A DNA stretch of 64,000 nucleotides, taken from positions 682,001-746,000 of the forward strand of contig BSYQ01000009.1 of the NCBI GenBank assembly GCA_030272585.1. The letters run 5' to 3'. The stretch is from Bryopsis sp. KO-2023 (lineage: Eukaryota; Chlorophyta; Ulvophyceae; Bryopsidales; Bryopsidaceae). The notes beneath the pieces are model-generated. The model ran no database searches. It was not told the DNA's origin and was given only the letters and a program-made list of their open reading frames with translations. Shown piece after piece: positions 58,201-64,000 of the stretch (position 1 is its first letter; every line of letters begins with the position of its first letter). The translations under genes were made by a program, and so were the position numbers.

Positions 58201-59944
58201 ATGAGAGTAGCACCTCTTTTCGAGCGACAATTTCTCTCTGGACGCCTGGCCACTTCGGGTGGAAGGCGACTTGGAAATTCTGGACTTCGATCCTATCATA
58301 GGGCGAATGGTTGTCGAGACAGGTCTGGGGCTTCTCAGGTATGACTCACCAAAACACCAGTCTGGATTGGAAAGGATGTTCTCACTGGACGCCCAACCTA
58401 TGGCAACCATGAGTATAAGCCACTTGTGAAAAAGTGTGATATTAGTGTGATGCTTTCCTTTATGAGGAGTACTGAAGTGGGGTTACACATTTCCCCCAAT
58501 TTTCTGATTGGTGGAAGTCCTTTGGGAGAAGTATTGAACTGGGGTCACACATTTTCCCCCGATATTCTGATTGGAGGCAGTTTTTCGTGCTATTCCTGCT
58601 GAAATTGGGTTTGGGTATGTTGTGGGCAGCCCATCAGCAACTTTTCTCCACATGAGAGGCTGGGTGTGAGCGAAGGTGCCAACATGAAAGAAATTAAGAG
58701 AGCATTCCGAAAAATGGCAATGAAGTGAGTCTCAAATTAATGGATTTTGTTTTCCTTGTTGATCAAAACTTTCTCTAACCTTAATCATAAAACCAAAACT
58801 GAACCGCTTGCAGAAATGAAGGAAAACATTGATCCAATGTGAATCGTATGTGGTACGATACCCATGAGCACTGTGAAAGAGGTATCGAAAAATAATAAAA
58901 TTGTATAAAGAAATAGTTGTAAAATCATATTTGATGAGATGGGGCTTGATTGCAGGCATCATCCAGACCGAGAGGGTGGATCGGAAGCCAATTTTTTGTT
59001 AGTCATTGAGGCGTACGAAATCCTTACAGGCAAAAGAGATGGAAAAGAGGGATCAGAGAAAGGATCATGGGAATTTCACGACTGGTAGGCAGACCCGTCT
59101 ATTTATTTATTTGTTTATTTATACATTTATTTTATTTTGTGCGTGTCTCGAATATATTGAATCAGCGAAAAACGTTGAGAGTAGAGAAGTGTTTTCTTGG
59201 TCATATGTATTTATTTATTTTTCTTAATCCAAAACAATTTTTAGCAACTGATACCCTCCCTCTCATTTAAAATGCAAGCGATCTTTTCTTTTCCTATATA
59301 CAAAACTGTGGAGGGTCAATATTATAGCTTGTAGACTGGAGGGTTCTCAAACACTCGATCAATGATAGACCAGATGTGATGATTCATAGCAAAATTGCAG
59401 CGTTTGCAAAAACAAAGGTGTGGAATGGGATCGTAGGTTCTGGCAATTCACAATGAACCGAAGACGATCAGGGGGGAGCCCTGCATCAAAAGATGATGCT
59501 TTCGCAAGTCGATCCCAGATGCAAACGCAACTCGCGGGGCTCAGACACAGGGCTGCCGTCAGGTCCATCAAGAAAAGGGTACAACACAGCCCCCGTTCCG
59601 CAGAGGAATCCGATGTCCATGCATCCTCAGATGCATTAAGCCACCAGTCTGACGCCGAGGGCTCTGTACCCAGCCATTCTGACGGTGAGGGGGTGGAGTT
59701 CAGGGAGGAGGATTTTCAGGATTCGGGGGAGAGCCCAGCGGACTCCGGGTGTGTGGGGGAAACTGAAGAAGAGTCTGAGGCTAGATCGAGACGACTGACA
59801 GAAGAAGCTAGAAGGAGGGCTGCTCTGGATGGTGGGGATGCCAAACAGGCTGTCAGAAGTCAACTTTCTGGACTCAAGCGGAAAGCAAAGATCAGGGAGG
59901 CTCTCCGGCAAGATCCTGACTGGGCTTATCCCTGCAGTACCTGA
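58201..59944 (+). CDS. organelle-targeted J-domain (DnaJ-like) protein
   Basis: Five exons with closing phases were expected; four coding exons suffice: 58201-58338, 58630-58724, 58956-59084, 59437-59944; 289 residues. The first 46 residues (MRVAPLFERQFLSGRLATSG) are Arg/Ser-rich, like a mitochondrial or plastid transit peptide. The J-domain reads SPHERLGVSEGANMKEIKRA, FRKMAMK, HHPDREGG (HPD at 80-82) and LLVIEAYEILTGK. Then comes WEFHDWFWQF, a Ser/Asp/Glu-rich linker, and two related basic motifs, QLAGLRHRAAVRS and QLSGLKRKAKIRE. There is no Gly/Phe or zinc-finger region, so it is a class C J-protein and would stimulate an organellar Hsp70. The two QL-GL-RA motifs resemble an uncharacterised plant J-protein group. 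Introns include a 60-bp tandem duplication. Confidence 0.87.
58464..58585. repeat. 60-bp tandem duplication in an intron of the J-protein gene
   Basis: Copies begin at about 58464 and 58524. Shared cores are GAGTA(C/T)TGAA-TGGGGT-ACACATTT, CCCCC and TTCTGATTGG-GG. Several substitutions show it is not recent. The second copy ends just before the exon acceptor at 58629. Confidence 0.85.
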
Positions 59945-62425
59945 TATGGAACCAAAGAGAGGAAACACGAAGAGAGAAAATCGAGGGGGATTGGGTTTTT
60001 GTGGGTTTCTTTTTTATTTTTTTTCCCCAACTGGATTTTCTGGTTTTCTGCTTGAGGGCATCTATATATTTGTATTGGGCTCTTGCTGTGGGGATTCGTT
60101 GATTTTTGGGCTCCCTGCTTCAGGTAGTCATTAAACATATCTGGATGTGGCAGCCACGATGTGATTTAGTGAGTTTTAGGGCTAATACGTGGAGCTAACC
60201 ACATTCAGGGGTGGGGGATTATTATTCTCCCTACTTTGCTGTGTTTTCTTGGGAAATGGAGGGGTTTCAATGGGGGGGGGGGGGGGGGTTGCGGGAAAAA
60301 AAGAGAAGATTAAACAGGAAAATGGAAAGAACCCTAGCATAGGGACCCCCCGAAAAAGCACTGTTTGAGAAGAGAAGATCAACAGAAAAGTTTCGTTTGG
60401 AAGAAATACACCAAACGAAGGGGGTGTCTTAGGTTGTATGATTATATTTTGATTATTTTTCTTCTTTTCTTTGGAATCGCTCGGAGATTGAATTTTTATT
60501 ACAGCCACAATCAAGGATGGCAGAAAAAAAGGATCTGGAGCAAAGGAAATGAGGAAAAAAAATGGAGCGATTTGGCTAGGGTTCAATCCCTGGTGAGTAT
60601 GATTTCCAGTGCGAATGGCAGTGGCAGCTTATTTTTAGCCAAGCGAAGAGAATTTAACAGGTTTGAAAAATGTATCGCTGGAGAGTAATTTTGGGGCTGG
60701 TTGATTTAGGGGTGATTTTATCTTAGAAAACAACAAAAACAGAGATTAAAGAAAAAAAAAGAAAAAGAAATTTGTGGATTATGTTGGGGTGCCATGTGAC
60801 TGATAGTGAAAAGCTCAGGGTGTATCTTCGATGATTTGTGGTTGGGGGTTTCGCTATTTGAAAATTCCTGAAATTTTTTTTGGCCATGTTAGGACTGAGC
60901 TTAACGAATGTTGCATTAAGATGTTTGAAAAAGGGTCAGGGAAGAGGGGGGTGGGGCAGCTGTAGGGTTCAAAGAGAAAAATGAAAAACAAAAAAATTCC
61001 TGGAAAATTTACGGGAGAAGAAAAATATCGGGGGGTTGGGGATTTCTTTGAACAATTTTTGGGAGCTTGAAAAAAAAAGGGAAAAAAAAAGCAAAAAGAA
61101 ACACATGAAAAAAGAACTGGGGGGTGGGGGGGGGGAATCATGGGTTTGGATGATAAGATCTGAAGATAAAGTTGTTTGTTTTGATACAAACTGTTGAGGG
61201 TTGATGTAATTCTATTGGTGGGTGTTTGCGGGCAGAATATTTGCTTCGAATTCCTTAACTTTTGTATTCTTTTTCTTTTCGAAAGGGGAGTAGGAAAAGG
61301 AAAAAGAAAAAAAAGAGCGAGGAATGGGGGAGGCAGACGTTTCGTGCTTAGGCAATTTTGTTCACTGCCATCTGTGTTTTTAGATATGAGAATGAAATTT
61401 TGGATTGTCAATCATAAATGATTTTGTTGCATCGAAAATTCCTCAGGGTGAAAGCTCTGGTGGTGTGTTTTGAGTTTGACCAAATATCAGGGCGATTGTA
61501 CTTTCTGATTTCTGACTACGGTTTTCTGCACCAGAATTATGCGCTTCTACAAGAAACCAACATGCCTGAAATGCCCATGGATTCATTTTTCGATGATGGG
61601 ATTTTTTCGATGATTTTTTTCTCAGTCTGGGCCCAAATCACTCATTCGCCTAGTGGAGAGATTCATGAGGCTTTCAGCCTCAATGCAATACATTTTATGA
61701 ATGCATCTCATTCCACCTTCAATGGCTAATCCTAAACGATTGATTGCCACACAATGCAACCCAAAGGCACCATTTCAGCCCCATAACACACAGGATTCTT
61801 TCGCCAAATGCACATGTCACCTGGACCAGCATTCACCGCAGCACTTTTCTTGGATGGCCTCTGCTCAAAAAGGACAAAACCCAGCGATCAACGAGCTGCG
61901 ATGATCCGGAGGCTTCTGATACAATCATAGCTTTTTGTATTTGCAGTCTACAAGCCACGGAGTGAACGCTGGGGGGGGGTTGCTTATTTCAAGCGCTTTC
62001 GAACTACGAATGGTGGGTTTCGGCGTGGAGCCTTATCCAGTGTAGAATGCATTCGAGATTCGATTGCATGTGTGTTCCCCATTGGGTATTCGTAACGGTC
62101 GTTACATTTCCCTGCTGTATGCACGATTAAGTCTACAACCCCCTTCAAGACATGGATATGCTGTTTGCAAAACTTGATTTTTTTCTGTAAGAAAAAAAGA
62201 AAAGAAACAGAGTTCTGGACTGATTGTCGAATTTCATGATCTGAATCCAAGAACTGATCTGTGGAAATGTAGATATCGAATTCCTGAGATGTGAAACAGG
62301 ACTGTAGGGGAACATGAAAATTCACAAATTTTTTTGTGGAGTTTTGCCTCCTTGGGTTATATATATATATAGCGATTCCAAATACGTGTCCTGTGAATTT
62401 CAAGAATAAGCAATCTTGGTTTCAG
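59945..62425. other. intergenic region, and missing 5' exons of the downstream helicase gene
   Basis: Starts with the J-protein 3' UTR. It then holds a long G tract near 60274-60288, purine-rich stretches and another G tract near 61119-61134. The first exons of the POLQ/HELQ-type gene should lie here or be very short, but I could not identify them; the frames near 61430-61730 do not resemble the family. Confidence 0.45.
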
Positions 62426-63973
62426 GGCTCCCTGTCTGACTGGGGCTTGCCCTCAGCAGTAGTGCAAGCGTACAGCAAGAAGGGGGTCCGCAACCTTTAT
62501 CCATGGCAAGCAGCAGCTCTTCAAGAAGGAATTTGTGGCCATAACCTCCTGTTTTGCGCTCCTACATCGGGTAAACTCAGTTCGTGAAATTTGGCAAAAA
62601 ATGTGATTTGAAATGGGCTCAGATTGTGTTTGTTTAAGTCCTGTTTGACAGAAGATTGCCCCGTGGCCGAGAGTCCCATTTTTTTGAGCGAATTTTACAT
62701 TTTGCATTACTGTGGTGGATTCCAGTCAGTGGGGCTGTCTAACCACTCCATCCTCCTCCTGACCATCACTTTTTAACCATGTTTTATCTACAATTGATAA
62801 TGCCGTTCATGGAACCCAATCCAATGATTGGTGGATTGCCAGATCAATATTTTGAATACCGGTTGCTTTGCAGGTGGTAAGAGCCTCGTTGCAGAAGTGC
62901 TGCTGATCAATCGGTTGATGGCTCCATGTCAGACCCCAAGGCAAAGGAGAAGCTTGCCAGTGGTAAAACCTGAATCACTTAAACAACAAACCCAGCCTTC
63001 ATTCTGAATTTCCAAATCATTTTCCCTGAAGTAAAAGATCTGTGAAAAAGTGTATCTAATATGTTTTCAAAACGTTTTTTTCCCTCTTTTATGCAGGCCC
63101 CTCCTCGATGCCTGTTTGTTCTTCCATTTGTCAGCATTGTTATTGAAAAATCAGGCCACCTCAAAAATATTCTCAATCCAGTTGGGTTGCAAGTACAAGG
63201 ATATTTTGGGGATGATCGAACGGCTGTTCTCAAACCTCAGGTCAGCACTGCTTCGCAGAAAAACGAACACGCAGGGCTCTTTTGCATTTTTTTTGTTTGT
63301 TTATTTGAGTTTTAAGGCATTTTACCTTCTATTTCTGAGTAATAAGCCATCCGATAATCACAGCTTTGCATCAATGCAGTAATTGTTGCCAGGAATGGGT
63401 TTTTTTTTTACGGATTGCAGGGCGAGAGTGTGGCAGTGTGTACGATGGAGAAAGCGAATGTAGCTGTGAACAAACTGATGGAGGAAGGGCGGCTGGGGGA
63501 AATTTCATGCGTTATAGTGGACGAAGCCCATATGCTGGGGGATGAACGAAGGTAAGGCAAAAACTTCGGAGAAAATTTTCAACACGAACCAAGCTCTATC
63601 TTCGTGTTCATTTTATAAAAAAAAGAAGCCAAGGCTGTGGGTGTAGAACCCCAAAATATCATTATCAGCTGTTTTTTTGTTTTCATTTTCTCTACGAATT
63701 GTTATGGATCGCTGCACCTTAAAATTTGAGAACCAAATTAATGCACATTGCTCATGTGCTTTTTTTCTTTCTTTTTGATCGTGTTCGCTCAGGGGCTCAG
63801 CTTTGGAGCTCATGCTGACCAAGATTCTGTACTCCGTTACAAACTGTCAAATCGTTGCTATGTCAGCCACAATGAGCGGTTTAGAAACCATGCGATCCTG
63901 GCTGAAGGCCCGGCTCTTTGTGACAAATTACAGGCCTGTCCCGTTGGATCAACATGTCGTTCGAGATGGAAAG
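62426..63973 (+). CDS. POLQ/HELQ-type superfamily 2 DNA helicase, N-terminal part (truncated by window edge)
   Basis: Five consecutive exons with closing phases: 62426-62570, 62874-62962, 63097-63240, 63421-63551, 63793-63973; the last ends at a GTAAGT donor 27 bases before the window ends. Motifs in order: NLYPWQAAALQEG (Q-motif region), APTSGGKSLVAE (Walker A, split by the first intron), CLFVLPFVSIVIEK (motif Ia), VAVCTMEKANVAVNKL, VDEAHMLGDERRG (Walker B) and IVAMSATMSG (motif III), then FRPVPL-like NYRPVPLDQHV. This order and wording match the Ski2-like helicase of DNA polymerase theta (plant TEBICHI) and HELQ, which act in end joining and fork repair. Which of the two cannot be told without the C-terminus. 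The Walker B box is DEAH where most relatives have DELH. The start exon(s) were not found. Confidence 0.88.
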
Positions 63974-64000
63974 GTAAGTGCTTCTTCTCGATTGCTTATC

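Noticed and set aside
60560-60610. GGTTCAATCCC word resembling a tRNA B box
   Set aside because: No A box or cloverleaf upstream; surrounding sequence is purine-rich intergenic DNA.
1-64000. CRISPR array, operon or bacterial contamination
   Set aside because: Genes across the window have spliceosomal introns and are interspersed; no regularly spaced repeats with unique spacers occur.

Overview
The window is nuclear DNA from a green-lineage eukaryote. Genes carry many GT-AG introns, and several families are plant-specific or plant-type: an SBP-box transcription factor, a CDKD-type CDK-activating kinase, an APRR2-like pseudo-response regulator, an INT-type inositol transporter and an STR7/STR8-type rhodanese protein. 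A complete ARL3 GTPase, normally kept only by ciliated organisms, points to a lineage with motile flagella. With short introns and about 16 loci in 64 kb, a streptophyte alga is the most likely source; a bryophyte or other spore plant is possible. The species is not determined.

Layout. 1-11.9 kb: 3' end of a small acidic membrane-anchored protein (+), a repeat-bearing intergenic stretch, then a 13-exon SBP-box gene (-). 11.9-13.9 kb: copy A of an unclassified dispersed repeat. 14.5-18.6 kb: a BtuF-like cobalamin/metal-binding protein (-). 18.6-24.3 kb: a PAPS transporter (-) head-to-head with a TrhO/STR-type tRNA hydroxylase (+). 25.2-32.2 kb: CDKD kinase (+) convergent with an inositol transporter (-). 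32.7-34.1 kb: copy B of the dispersed repeat, inverted relative to A. 34.5-40.4 kb: a haemolysin-III/PAQR membrane protein (+) and the APRR2-like protein (+). 41.2 kb: an orphan PNPase S1-domain exon. 42.5-51.3 kb: frataxin (-) and the 1500-residue meiotic protein SHOC1 (-). 52.4-53.9 kb: a small single-pass membrane protein (+) with a MITE in its second intron. 55.9-60 kb: ARL3 (-) divergent from an organellar J-domain protein (+). 62.4-64 kb: N-terminal helicase part of a POLQ/HELQ-type protein (+), running off the right edge.

For twelve genes I rebuilt exon chains by hand whose splice phases close exactly, so those CDS models are strong; the inositol transporter chain also closes but its start is uncertain. 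The loci are mostly unrelated housekeeping, meiotic, DNA-repair, transport and signalling genes, not an operon or a defence island. I found no rRNA, tRNA, CRISPR array or autonomous transposon. The most unusual items are the intron-containing BtuF-like gene, the APRR2-like protein with no DNA-binding domain, the inverted repeat pair, a long near-perfect hairpin at 2 kb, and an ARL3 start codon standing alone in its own exon.
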